From Megalobrama amblycephala (taxonomy: Eukaryota > Chordata > Actinopteri > Cypriniformes > Xenocyprididae), in the NCBI RefSeq assembly GCF_018812025.1, contig NC_063044.1, positions 74,867,741-74,931,740 on the forward strand: a stretch of DNA of 64,000 nt. The letters run 5' to 3'. The first letter of the stretch is position 1, and each line of letters begins with the position of its first letter. Below the pieces are notes generated by a model. The model did no database searches, was not told the DNA's origin, and saw nothing but the letters and a program-made list of their open reading frames with translations. Positions 1-11,652 of the stretch are shown here, in pieces. The position numbers and the translations under genes were made by a program.

Positions 1-478
1 CTAGAAGAATCATAACTAGAACAATCATAATTAGAACAATCATAACTAGAACAATCAAAACTAGAAGAATCATAACTAGAAGAATCAAAACTAGAAGAAT
101 CATAACTAGAAGAATCATAACTAAAAGAATCAAAACTAGAACAATCATAACTAGAACAATCAAAACTAGAACAATCATAACTAGAAGAATCATAACTAGA
201 AGAATCATAACTAGAAGAATCAAAACTAGAAGAATCATAACTAGAAGAATCAAAACTAGAAGAATCATAACTAGAAGAAACAAAACTAGAAGAATCATAA
301 CTAGAAGAATCAAAACTAGAAGAATCATAACTAGAAGAATCATAACTAGAAGAATCAAAACTAGAAGAATCAAAACTAGAACAATCATAACTAAAAGAAT
401 CATAACTAGAACAATCATAACTAGAACAATCATAACTAAAAGAATCATAACTAGAACAATCATAACTAAAACAATCAT
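1..478. repeat. 15-bp minisatellite
   Basis: Tandem copies of a 15-bp unit close to ATAACTAGAAGAATC, about 32 copies, with AGAA/ACAA and TCAT/TCAA variants. No gene is present; it grades into the ATAACTATAAC-type array to the right. Confidence 0.95.
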
Positions 479-1465
479 AACTGTCACTATAACAATCATA
501 ACTATAACTAAAACAATCATAACAATAACTATAACAATCATAACTATAACTATAACAATCATAACTATAACTATAACAATCATAACTTTAACTATGACAA
601 TCATAACAATAACTATAACAATCATAACTATAACTAAAACAATCATAACTGTCACTATAACAATCATAACTATAACTAAAACAATCATAACAATAACTAT
701 AACAATCATAACTATAACTATAACAATCATAACAATCATAACTATAACTATAACTATAACAATCATAACTATCATAACTATAACTATAATACTCATACTA
801 TAACTATAATAATCATAACTATAACAATCACAACTGTCACTATAACAATCATAACAATAACTATAACAATCATAACTTTAACTATGACAATCATAACAAT
901 AACTATAACAATCATAACTATAACTAAAACAATCATAACAATAACTATAACAATCATAACTATAACTATAACAATCATAACAATCATAACTATAACTATA
1001 ACTATAACAATCATAACTATAACTATAATAATCATAACTATAACAATCACAACTGTCACTATAACAATCATAACAATCATAACTATAATTATAACATTCA
1101 TAACTATAACTATAATAATCATAACTATAACAATCACAACTGTCACTATAACAATCATAACAATAACTATAACAATCATAACTTTAACTATGACAATCAT
1201 AACAATAACTATAACAATCATAACTATAACTAAAACAATCATAACAATAACTATAACAATCATAACAATCATAACTATAACTATATCATAACTATAACTA
1301 TAACTATAATAATCATAACTATAACAATCACAACTGTCACTATAACAATCATAACTTTAACTATAACAATTATAACAATTAATATAACAATCATAATTGT
1401 CATTACAACAATCATAACAATCATAACTATAACTATAACAGTCATAACTATAACTATAGCATCTT
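479..1465. repeat. ATAACTATAACAATC array with higher-order period
   Basis: A continuous array of ATAACTATAAC and ATAACAATC words. A longer block containing AACTTTAACTATGACAATC recurs near 584, 874 and 1180, giving a higher-order period of about 290-306 bp. Long open frames on both strands here are only translated repeat (Ile/Thr and Ile/Val runs). Confidence 0.95.
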
Positions 1466-1489
1466 CACACAATGTGCGAAAGGGTCTTT

Positions 1490-1727
1490 TCTATACTTTC
1501 TATACTATAATATAACTATAAAATAATGATAACTGTAACAGTAACAGCTATAACTAATAACTAATAACTAATGATAACTGTAATAACATCAATAACTAAT
1601 GATAACTGTAACAATAATATCAATAACTAATGATAATTGTTATAACAACTATAACTAATAACTATAAAATAACATCAATAACTAATGATAACTGTAATAA
1701 CAATACAATAAATATGTTAAGATAACA
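1490..1727. repeat. AT-rich tandem repeat
   Basis: Imperfect copies of a roughly 20-bp word, ATAACTAATGATAACTGTAAC. No coding content. Confidence 0.8.
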
Positions 1728-2200
1728 ATAACAAGTCACCTTTATTTATATAGCACTTTTTACAATGCAGATTGTATCAAAGCAGCTTTACATTGATAAC
1801 TGGTACATAATTTGGCTGCACAGCAGCTCTTAAAGAATAGTGTCAATGCAGGCAGATCAAAGCACTGTTGAATAAATGTCAGGAATACTATTGAATATCA
1901 AATGTCAAGTCAAATGTCAAGTGTCCCCAACTAAGCAAGCCAAAGGCGACAGCGGCAAGGAACCCAAACTCCATCAGGTGACATCAGGTGGCAAACAAGT
2001 GGCAAATAGGTGTTAAAATGGAGAAAAAAACCTTGGGAGAAACCAGGCTTAGTCGGGGGGCCAGTTCTCCTCTGGTGAACAGTGCTTTGTTACGATTCAG
2101 GTTGCTATCATAAATCTGATAGGATCGCAACATTCAAAGTATTTATTTCAGTTCCATCCAGTTGAGGATCGTATTCATCACGCCGGTATGGACGGTTTGT
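1728..2200. repeat. dispersed repeat, copy 1
   Basis: Non-tandem sequence starting near AAGTCACCTTTATTTATATA. It interrupts the ATAACTATAAC repeat field. A second partial copy, sharing the segments around GGCAGATCAAA, AAGCAAGCCA and CCTTGGGAGAAACCAGGCT, is at 25283-25430, which shows it is an interspersed element. The family name is not known to me. Confidence 0.75.
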
Positions 2201-2500
2201 TGATAACATAACTATAACTGATCATAACTATAACTATAACTGATGATAACTGTAATTATAACAATAACTAATGTTAACTATATTAGCGTACTCACTAGCG
2301 CGTGATATCGTTGTGTTTATTATAAGCGCTGCCGTTTTCATCTCTTGGATCACAGGATGGATTCTGATTGGCTGTCAATGTTTTATCATTCATCAGCTGG
2401 AAAAGATCGTTCTGAAAGTGATTCCAGCGATATCGTTCCTCTGTGCCGTCACAGTTGTTGTGTGGTTACAGTTATCGCTATAGTTACGGTTCAGCTGCAC
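2201..2500. mobile_element. MITE-like element with ATAACTATAAC ends
   Basis: The left part is ATAACTATAACTGAT repeats. The right part ends in GTTACAGTTATCGCTATAG, which is the same type of word inverted. The middle (CTGATTGGCTGTCAATGTTTT and following) is unique sequence. The arrangement is that of a non-autonomous element whose terminal repeats consist of the word that is expanded at 479-1465. Confidence 0.55.
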
Positions 2501-3049
2501 ATTTACAGTCACTGAGCGTCTCACCATAATCACTTCCGGAATAACACCTGTCACAATATCCAGGGCTTTACGCATGTCCTCAACTCCACGATCATGCTTT
2601 ATTTTACAGGATGGTGAAGAGGGAAACACTGACGAGAGAGAACTACATGATATAACCACCTGCAGCCGCTGTTAAAGGGACAGTTGAAGCAAACATACAC
2701 TGCGAGAGAAGTGTGTGTGTGTGTGTGTGTGTGAAACTCTGATGAGAGCAGCAGCTTTATCACAGATTATCACAGATTACTGCGAGTGTGTCAGGTGTGC
2801 CATCTTTATGTGATCAAACGCCTAAAACGACAGTCGGATCTGAACGCCGCAGCAGATGGACCCGAGAGAAAAAACGCTTCATAAACACAAAGAATAATGA
2901 AATGATGATGAACGCGTTCACAGGCTGAAAGAGGTCGACGGCAGGTGTGTGTGTGTGTGTGTGTGTCTCACCTCGTGTGTTTTCAGCCAAACTCTCACTC
3001 CTCCATCTCAGAAACCACATGATGCTGTAGCGCTCTCATTCCCTACTGA

Positions 3050-3142
<93 letters not shown>

Positions 3143-3193
3143 CATTATTGGAACATATATGTGATACAGTCTCCATATGTGGTATATTGAGTC

Positions 3194-3244
<51 letters not shown>

Positions 3245-3830
3245 CTGTGGACACAGTCGGTCTGCAGTTTCTCTCTCTGTTCTTGTGTGTGTGTGTGTGT
3301 GTTTGTCCTCTGGAGCTGCTGATCTTCAGCGTCCTGGTTTTCAGAGCGTCTGCAGGGAGAGAAAAGACCTTCATCTTCAGACTGAACTCAAAACACACAC
3401 ATTCAGATTCACTGAGAATGAAGTTCATTTTCATAAATTTTCCCTTTTAAAAAGTTTGTTTTTTAATCAAAGTTTATCTGTTCAAACAACACTCAATCAC
3501 ATTTCTGATCCACATGGACAAAAATATGTGCAACAAAGTCACAAATAATCTGACTATATAAAAACAGCATTAAATATTTAGTTTAAAACAATGCAGTTAC
3601 AACCCTAAAACCACGATCGAAATGAATAAAAAGCTGAAGTAGACTCATGGTCAAATATTAAAAACGGACCTCCTATGTAAACATCACTGCAGCCTTCAAT
3701 AAAACCAGCAAACTGGTTGAATTTATTAAACAAATTCAAGAGGGAAACGCACAAATACAATCACAGTGATCCATCTAAAAACGGACAGAGATCTGAGATA
3801 ACTATCAGCCTTAAATCACACAAATCTGAC
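2501..3830. repeat. microsatellite-rich non-coding stretch
   Basis: Contains (GT)n at about 2709-2732, 2945-2967, 3194-3241 and 3284-3302, and a CA run passing into a long (TA)n at about 3049-3140. Between them is single-copy-looking sequence in which I cannot support an exon; open frames are poly-CA/GT translations. Confidence 0.85.
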
Positions 3831-3924
3831 CCACACTAATTATATGCAAATGAGCTTCCAGCACAGAGAACGTTCATGATGCACGTTTCATATTTTACTA
3901 AATTTGCGCTAATTATTGCTATTA

Positions 3925-4640
3925 ATTATTAAAGAGGACCTATAATGCCCCTTTCTCAAGATGTAATATCAGTCTCTGGTGTTTCCAGAATGTGTCTGTG
4001 AAGTTTCAGCTCAAAACAGATCATTTATTATAGCTTGTCAAATTTGCCCCTATTTGGGTGTGAGCAAAAACACGCCGTTTTTGTGTGTCCCTTTAAATGC
4101 AAATGAGCTGCCGCTTTCCAGAAGAGGGCGGAGCTTTAACAGCTCAACAACAACAAAGCTGGAGAATCTCACGCAGCCAAAATGACGAAAGTGTTCAGCC
4201 TTACATTGTTCAAACCGGAGTCGACACTGATGGAGAGACTCAGGAAGAAGTTACAACTTTTAGACGTTTCTGAATGGTTAGTGGATAAATTGATGTAGTT
4301 GCTGTGGAGTTGATTCAACTCATCCACTAGCATGTGCCGTCATGTTCATCTTTTGTGTTGAATTGACCCTCGTTTGTGAAGCAGTCCGGCGTAAAATGAC
4401 GGCATGTCAACAACACTCTACTACAACAACTCTTCCTCTTCTCTAAAGCAGCCCAACATGGCCCCGCCCCCTTTGTTGCGTGTTCTCGGGGGCGGGGTTT
4501 ATGCTAATTTTAGGGTTTGTGATGTCACTAACCCAGGAAGAAGGGTTAGTGCCGTTACCAGCCGTTTAAACAGTGATTTCTGTAAAAGAAAATATCTCTC
4601 ATTGCATTGAACTTTGAGCGTCGTAATTTTGCAGATGTTG
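3925..4640. repeat. dispersed fish repeat
   Basis: Begins near AAAGAGGACCTATAATGCCC. It has the look of a common cyprinid interspersed element (wording such as GTTTCCAGAATGTGTCTGTG). It carries two GC-rich words (GAGGGCGGAGC and GGGGGCGGGG) but no frame of note. The family was recognised from memory only and not searched. Confidence 0.5.
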
Positions 4641-5930
4641 TTTATGATCAAACAGCAACATTACACACTAATTAAAGTTAAAAAGTAATACTTACATAAG
4701 TTTACTTATAAGTGTACTTTAAGTTTTCACCTTTTAAAGTGAAGCTGATATTTAATAAATTAAAAACTGTAAGACTCAAATCTTGCATAAATTAAATGTG
4801 CATATTTTTGAGCATTTATAGTAATCCTGAAACAGAAGAAAACAAACTTCAAACGTTTGGAACAACAAATTGACAAAAACACTGCATGTGACCAGCATAC
4901 AATGCACAATACGAACACAAATCTCTGTCAGATTTAAACTGGCCGTGTGTGTTTGTGCACATGAACTCAAACACCAGACCCGTCTGCATCCAGAGAGACT
5001 AGCAGCATGAGGACGGATGGTGTGTTTGTTTGTGTCGGCGTCTCAGGTGTCTGGAGTGGCGCTCTCGGAGCGTCTGGCAGGTATAAACAGGTGTGAATGT
5101 GTCGGTGTGGAGTGTGAGCTCAGGGCGTCCAGCCGGAGGCGCTGTGGCTCCCACACCGACAACAATTAAACACTCTTCGTCTAATTACAGGAGACAGTAT
5201 TCCGGTGTCGTCAGTCACATTCTCCCATTGAGGATTATGAGCTGTTCAATAGGACTGACAAAGAGAAGTTTCTCAACAAAACTGGAGCCCTGTGCACAAC
5301 ATCATTTGCTTTTGTTCCTCTTTTGTATGTGAGTTCGGATAAATGCGTGAATGTAATTGGATGTCTGTTTGGTGCAGTCTCAGTGAAAATGAATAATTGT
5401 ACTGATCTGAAATAGCATCGGTTGAGGGAACTGGTATCTGATGACTCGGGTTCGACACTGGATCAGTGAGTGTTAACCAAGAGGATGATGAGGAGGCGGT
5501 CAGACATCAGCTTGAGCCAATTACAGCTGGATGACTGACGAGCTGCTGTAATCTCTAATTACTTCAATCAATTTAAGAGCAGCGCCACTCATCTGAGGAG
5601 CTATTAAGAGAAGGCAGAGAGTGTGAGACGCTAAAGTGGGTTATTCAGAGCGAGTGTGTGTGTGTGTGTGTAGGCAGTCATATGTAGGTTGGAGGATCCG
5701 GAGTTTGTGGGGTACAACAGAGACCAGAGGCGAGAGTTCTGCCCATTTGGGTCGGCCCAGTTTCTTAAAGTGGGACTGTGCTGCACTACCTGAGCTCTCC
5801 TCTGAGAGACACGCGTGTGGGAGAGACGTGCAGGACGCAACCGTGTGAAACATTTCTGCATGCAACATATGAACTGCAAGCGTTTCATTGTTTCATCAGT
5901 GATGGATTGTTTTTGGACTCTCTGAAAAGT
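4641..5930. other. non-coding stretch, little recognised
   Basis: No gene or repeat I can name. 5030-5600 is not obviously repetitive, has several TAATTA/ATTAATT-type homeodomain-like words (near 5180 and 5560) and a short (GT)n at 5657-5672. It could hold conserved non-coding DNA, but only alignment would show that. Confidence 0.4.
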
Positions 5931-5935
5931 ATGAA

Positions 5936-7980
5936 ATGATCTGCTGTCTTTCAAAAGTGTTCCACAGAGGAAACACTATTAGAAGAAAAGGTTCTATAGG
6001 GAACCTCAAAGGGTTCTGTCAGGTGCTTCATACACAGAACCTTTTAGGGGTTCCACATGACAGACGTTCCACACGATATACGTTCCAAATGACAGATGTT
6101 CCACAGAGGAAACACTCTATTAGAAGAAAAGGTTCTATAGGGAACCATAAATGGTTCTGTCAGGTGCTTCATATATGGAAACTTTTATGGGTTTCACATG
6201 ACAGACGTTCCAAATTACAGACGTTCCACATGTCAGCTCCACACTATATACGTTCCAAATGACACATCAGATGTTCCACAAAGGAAACACTCTTAGGAGA
6301 AAAGGTTCTATAGGGAACCATAAAGGGTTCTGTCAGGTGCTTCATATATGGAAACTTTTATGGGTTTCACATGACAGACGTTCCAAATTACAGACGTTCC
6401 ACACATCAGATGTTCCACAAAGGAAACACTCTTAGAAGAAAAGGTTCTATAGGGAACCATAAAGGGTTCTGTCAGGTGCTTCATATATAGAACTTTTTAA
6501 GGGTTTCAGATGACAGACATTCCAAATGTCAGACGTTCCACAAAGGAAACATTCTTAGAAGAAAATGTTCTATAGGGAACCATAAAGGGTTCTGTCAGGC
6601 GCTTCATATATGGAAACTTTTATGGGTTTCACATGACAGACGTTCCAAATTACAGGGTTCCACAAATGAAACACTATTAGAAGAAAAGGTTCTATAGGGA
6701 ACCATAAAGGGTTCTGTCAGGTGCTTCATATATGGAAACTTTTATGGGTTTCACATGACAGACGTTCCAAATTACAGGCATTCCACAAATGAAACACTAT
6801 TAGAAGAAAAGGTTCTATAGGGAACCATAAAGGGTTCTGTCAGGTGCTTCATATATGGAAACTTTTATGGGTTTCACATGACAGACGTTCCAAATTACAG
6901 GCGTTCCACAAATGAAACACTATTAGAAGAAAAGGTTCTATAGGGAACCATAAAGGGTTCTGTCAGGTGCTTCATATATGGAAACTTTTATGGGTTTCAC
7001 ATGACAGACGTTCCAAATTACAGGCATTCCACAAATGAAACACTATTAGAAGAAAAGGTTCTATAGGGAACCATAAATGGTTCTGTCAGGTGCTTCATAT
7101 ATAGAACTTTTTAGGGGTTTCAGATGACAGACGTTCCAAATTACAGATGTTCCACATGTCAGACGCTCCACACTATATACGTTCCAAATGACAGACGTTC
7201 CAAATTACAGACATTCCACAAATGAAACACTATTAGAAGAAAAGGTTCTATAGGGAACCATAAAGGGTTCTGTCAGGTGCTTCATATATGGAAACTTTTA
7301 TGGGTTTCACATGACAGACGTTCCAAATTACAGACGTTCCACACATCAGATGTTCCACAAAGGAAACACTCTTAGAAGAAAAGGTTCTATAGGGAACCAT
7401 AAATGGTTCTGTCAGGTGCTTCATATATGGAAACTTTTATGGGTTTCACATGACAGACGTTCCAAATTACAGGCATTCCACAAAGGAAACACTCTTAGAA
7501 GAAAAGGTTCTATAGGGAACCATAAAGGGTTCTGTCAGGTGCTTCATATAATAGAACCTTTTAAGGGTTTCAGATGACAGACGATCCAAATTACAGACGT
7601 TCCACACAACAGGCGTTCCATGACAGACGTTCCACACATCAGACTTTCCACAAAGTAAACACTCTTAGAAGAAAAGGTTCTATAGGGAACCATAAAGGGT
7701 TCTGTCAGGTGCTTCATTAAAAGAACCTTTTAGGGGTTTCAGATGACAGACGATCCAAATTACAGACGTTCCACACAACAGGCGTTCCAAATGACAGATG
7801 TTCCACACATCAGACTTTCCACAAAGTAAACACTCTTAGAAGAAAAGGTTCTATAGGGAACCATAAAGGGTTCTGTCAGGTTCTTCATATATAGAACCTT
7901 TTAGGAGTTTCAGATGACAGACGTTCCAAATTACAGACGTTCCACATGTCAGACGCTCCACACTATATACGTTCCAAATA
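5936..7980. repeat. about 123-bp satellite, some 14 copies
   Basis: The word GAAGAAAAGGTTCTATAGGG recurs near 5981, 6123, 6297, 6436, 6555, 6680, 6803, 6926, 7049, 7225, 7376, 7499, 7668 and 7847. Spacing is 119-125 bp for the core unit, rising to 140-180 bp where extra 17-18-bp subunits of the type ACGTTCCAAATTACAG are added. The satellite is therefore hierarchical: a fixed module (AGGTTCT...GGGTTCTGTCAGG) plus a variable number of short GACGTTCCA subunits. Open frames across it are translations of the repeat. Confidence 0.95.
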
Positions 7981-8030
7981 CATACTTTATCACTAGAAAA
8001 ATGTGAAATAATCTGTTAAGCATGAAAAGG

Positions 8031-8688
8031 CATTGCTCCTTATATTGAACCTTTTTGGCATAAAGGGTTCTGTCAAATTGAGTCTAGAACCCTAGAGTTC
8101 TATATAGAACCTGCTGAACCTTTTTTTCTAAGAGGAAGTGTCATGAACAATTGGGGTTGACCAAAAATACAGATTAGAACAGTGAAAATATTATTAAAAC
8201 TGTTTTCTATATATAGTAAAGTGTAATTTATTCCTGTGATCAAAGCTGAATTTTCAGCATCATTACTCCAGTCTTCAGTGTCACATGATCCTTCAGAAAT
8301 CATTCTGATATGCTGATTTGCTTCTTTATGATTATTATCAGTGCTGAAAACAGTTGTCCTGCTTCATAGTTTTGTGGATTTCAGATTCTATATCTTCGTT
8401 CATTTGTAACGTTACATTAAAAGGCACTTCAGTCTTGATCAACCACAGGCTTGTCATCGTTCTTTCCCTTTATCCTGCATTTCTAACTTCATTTTACTTC
8501 TTTAACATCATCCCTTCTAGATTTCTGTCAGCTATTCTCTCATCTTTGTTTTCTGTCCTAGTTTATGTCCCTCTTAGATAAAAAGGCTATAAATAAACGG
8601 TTCTATGTAGAACTCTGGGGTTCTTGACTCAATTTTAATGAACACGTCATTATGCCAAAAAGCTTCTATATATATAAGGAGAAGTGTC
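8031..8688. mobile_element. non-autonomous DNA transposon with ~90-bp inverted ends
   Basis: The left arm (about 8031-8120, CTCCTTATATTGAACC...AGAACC) and right arm (about 8590-8688, GGTTCTATGTAGAAC...ATATAAGGAG) are inverted copies. They share blocks such as CTTTTTGGCATAA, AATTGAGTC and AGAGTTCTA. The interior (8130-8420) contains an inverted copy of the dispersed repeat found at 23333-23805. No transposase. Confidence 0.75.
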
Positions 8689-8689
8689 T

Positions 8690-9200
8690 TAAAGAACTGC
8701 AAAAGTTCATTTCAACTTTTTCTAATTAATTTAAACAAAATATTCAATTAAAACAAAATGCTGCCTTAAAATGAAGCATAATCAAATTGATAAAATATCA
8801 TTACTAAATGTCACAGATCTGAACTCAAACGTTTATACACACCTAAGGTTGGTTTCTTTTTAAATAAGCATGAAACATTTTTATTTATTTTATGCAAAAT
8901 ATATATTTTACAAAATAAGGTATGATGATTACTAAAATATGCGATAGGACTGTTAACAGGCTATATTATATTAGACTGAAAAAACAACAAGTTGAAACAG
9001 ATTACATTATTTTTTTATGAGGGAAAAACATATGATTTACTGATCATATTCTATTTCAGAGTGTACAAACCCCTGAAGAGAGACAGACAGACGGGCTGAG
9101 AGTGAATATGAATGAATCCTGCAGTATGAGCTCAACCTAACAGCAAATGTGCTACAAAAACACCAAAACCTAAAGCTGTAGATTTAGAGAAGTGTCTAGA
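8690..9200. other. AT-rich stretch without recognised feature
   Basis: No coding sequence. The area near 8825 (GAACTCAAACGTTTATACAC) resembles the end of a Tc1-like element, but too weakly to call. Confidence 0.4.
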
Positions 9201-9941
9201 ACACACACACACACACACACTCACCGAACAGTCTGCGCGCTCACGTCCTCCGGCGGATCCGGCGTCCCGTTCACATTCACCTCAGCTGAAACGGCTTCAC
9301 TCCGCATTTAGTCCAATTGTAAAAGAGCAGAAAGAGGCGCGTGTGTTTGCTCATCTGGAAAAGCGTCGCAGTCCAGACTCATGAATGAAGCGAGTCTCCT
9401 CAGGAGAAACACAAGAGAAGAGCTGCATCCAAAGGTCTCGTGCAGCCTGATCAACGCCGCCTCAGAGGCGGCTGATGATGATGATGATGATGGTGAAGAT
9501 GGAGGGGTGAAGCGCGGCTCCACACACACACTCACACACACACACACGGGAGCAATGCAACTTTACGTGCTCTCTCCCTCTCTCTATTAATGAACAGATT
9601 AATTACTCACACACACACACACACACACACTGATGACGATGAGCGCTGGCGCGTGAATAACCGCGTAATACCAGAAAGAGCAGCAGATCAATGAATGAAA
9701 GACAGGTAAAGATGAAGAAATGATGGTTTATGCAGGATTATGAAGGACTGCACACACACACACACACACACACAGGTGAGAGACCAGTAGAATGAAGAGA
9801 GGGAGAGAGAGAGAGAGGTGAGTGTATTATGATCTACAGTATAATGTGTGTTTCTGATGACACACACACACACAGCTGACTGAGGTAACACACACTTCTC
9901 TCTCTCTTTACGTCACATACTGCATGTGTGTGTTCATGTGT

Positions 9942-9979
<38 letters not shown>

Positions 9980-10640
9980 CAGTGAACACAAATCAACCTA
10001 CCTAGAAGCAAACACACCAGCCGCGGGGTGATGAGGAAGAGGAGGAGGAGGAGAAAAAGAAGAAGGTAAGAACACACACACAGTCCCTCCGAAAACTCAC
10101 AAACCAAAGAAATTATAGATGAGATAGATGGAGAAATAGACGAGCAGGCAGATGACGGACAGAGCGAGCAAATGAAAAGAAAAAGCACCTCCCACGATCA
10201 CGATGAGGAAGAAGAAGAACAAAAAACGAAAGAAAAAAGCGAATACTCCGGCCGCCTCCGTGATGCTGCTCTTTTGGAGGGTGTGTGTGTCCCTCCTCCC
10301 GACGCCTCGCAAAAACACCTGCTCGCAGCACACACACACACACACGCACGCGCCCGCGCGCGCTCACATGCTGCTGTATGTCAGGACACACACGCGCTGC
10401 ATCTGTATGACTGCGCCAAACACACACACACACGCGCGAACGCAGCGCGCGCACGCACTCGATCGCTGCCGGTAAGAGAGCAGACACCGGCAGATCTACC
10501 GCGCGCTCTCGCGCTCTCTCTCTCTCTCTCATGCACAGCGTCAGTACATCAGTGTTCACTGAGAGAGAGATGAGACCTAGTGTGTCTCCCTCTGCTGGCA
10601 CACCAGTGTAACATCACACACACACACACACACTCCAGCT
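9200..10640. promoter_or_regulatory. CpG- and CA-rich block, possible promoter island
   Basis: GC-rich sequence with many CpG dinucleotides (for example 9222-9310, 9440-9480, 10240-10510), alternating with CA runs at about 9203-9221, 9519-9549, 9609-9631, 9751-9773, 9862-9876, 9949-9977, 10330-10345 and 10615-10633. It lies upstream (in minus-strand terms) of a possible first exon at 9222-9305, as a promoter island would. Long frames here are mostly CA/GT and GA-repeat translations. Confidence 0.4.
9222..9305 (-). CDS. possible first coding exon of an unidentified gene
   Basis: On the minus strand an ATG at 9303-9305, directly preceded by an in-frame TAA, opens a 28-codon frame starting MRSEAVSAEVNVNG. 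The frame ends at a consensus splice donor (CG|GTGAGT) that runs into a GT microsatellite. CpG-rich DNA lies upstream. The product is not recognised and no further exon with matching phase was found at lower coordinates, where the rest of the gene would lie, possibly outside the window. It could equally be a chance frame in a CpG island. Confidence 0.3.
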
Positions 10641-10765
10641 CCTTTTGCAGCAGGAAAGTAGCCTAAGCTGTTTTTCTGTGAATCTCCCGATCATTACACG
10701 CTATAGGTGAAAAGAATAATAAAGTGAAGTAAACTTTAAAACTGTCTGCGCTAGAAAGAAGTATT

Positions 10766-11054
10766 GGTAACACTTTAGAATAATGGTCATTAGTTAACAT
10801 TAGTTAACTACATTAGTTAACATGAACTAATAATGAACTGCACTTATACAGCATTTATTTATCTCTGTTAATGTTAATTTCAACATTTACTAATACATTA
10901 TTAAAATCTTGTTAACATTAGTTAATGCACCGTGAACTAACATGAACAGCTGTATAAACAAATACAGTAACAAATGAACTGCTCATGGTTAGTTCATTAA
11001 TTTTATTATACATTAACTAATGTTAACTAATGACCATTATTCTAAAGTGTTACC
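10766..11054. mobile_element. Angel-like palindromic MITE
   Basis: Starts GGTAACACTTTAGAATAATG and ends with its reverse complement, followed inward by TTAGTTAACATTAG words. The whole 289 bp can fold on itself. AAGTATT occurs just outside both ends and may be a target duplication. Terminal GGTAACACTTTA and overall self-complementarity match the Angel family of teleost hairpin elements as I remember it. Confidence 0.8.
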
Positions 11055-11248
11055 CAAGTATTTTTATGAGTTTATGGTAGTTTTTGTAACTGAAGCTGAT
11101 GAAGCCTCGCGCATGTAAGTTCATGTTAAAATTTAAAAAAAAAAAGAAAGAAAAGAAAATATTTTGTAAGTGTAAGTGGATGTTAGCTCAGTGTCACTGT
11201 GACACTCTAAAAATAAAAAAGTGTCACACTTCAGAGCACCATTGGGTC

Positions 11249-11249
<1 letters not shown>

Positions 11250-11307
<58 letters not shown>
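11250..11307. repeat. (TA)n microsatellite
   Basis: About 29 uninterrupted TA units. Confidence 0.95.
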
Positions 11308-11311
<4 letters not shown>

Positions 11312-11652
11312 ACTAACTTTATCAATTCTTTCTTATGCCTGGGGTATGAATTAACAATTTTATTCTTTTTTTTTTTTAATTTACAAAAGTTGTAATTTAT
11401 TGAACCATTTTTGAGACAAAATTTGGCTCAAAAATGTAAAAAATCTAATAACAAAGCAATTTTTATAACAAAAGGTCCATGTAAAACAAATAACTTTTTA
11501 ACCATTTGCTGCATTTTAAATGATGACAATAATATTAATTTTCGTCATGTGTGACAGAACTCAGGGACACGGAGTATGAAGAGTGCAAGTACTATTCATC
11601 ATGCATTTTTATGTCTATTAATGTGACTATTTCATTGGGACGCCACGACACA
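11308..11652. other. AT-rich non-coding stretch
   Basis: Homopolymer T/A runs only; no gene or named repeat seen. Confidence 0.5.

Noticed and set aside
1..478. Regular repeats resembling a CRISPR array
   Set aside because: Units of 15 bp follow each other without spacers, in a vertebrate genome context.
594..1472. Open frames rich in Ile/Thr or Ile/Val on both strands
   Set aside because: They are translations of the ATAACTATAAC array and have no independent structure.
3300..3380. Possible minus-strand exon with a CCCTGCAG acceptor
   Set aside because: No GT donor at the far end; the frame runs into a CA repeat.
2814..3548. Frames with poly-Cys/Val or His/Thr runs
   Set aside because: They run through CA/GT microsatellites; flanking parts have no splice-compatible open exon in any frame.
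5936..7577. Repeat-coded proteins in the 123-bp satellite
   Set aside because: The frame follows the repeat period and contains stops in many units; no sign of selection.
9934..10601. Arg-rich and Cys/Val-rich long frames
   Set aside because: Produced by GC-rich CA repeats; no motif or splice structure, and both strands are equally open.
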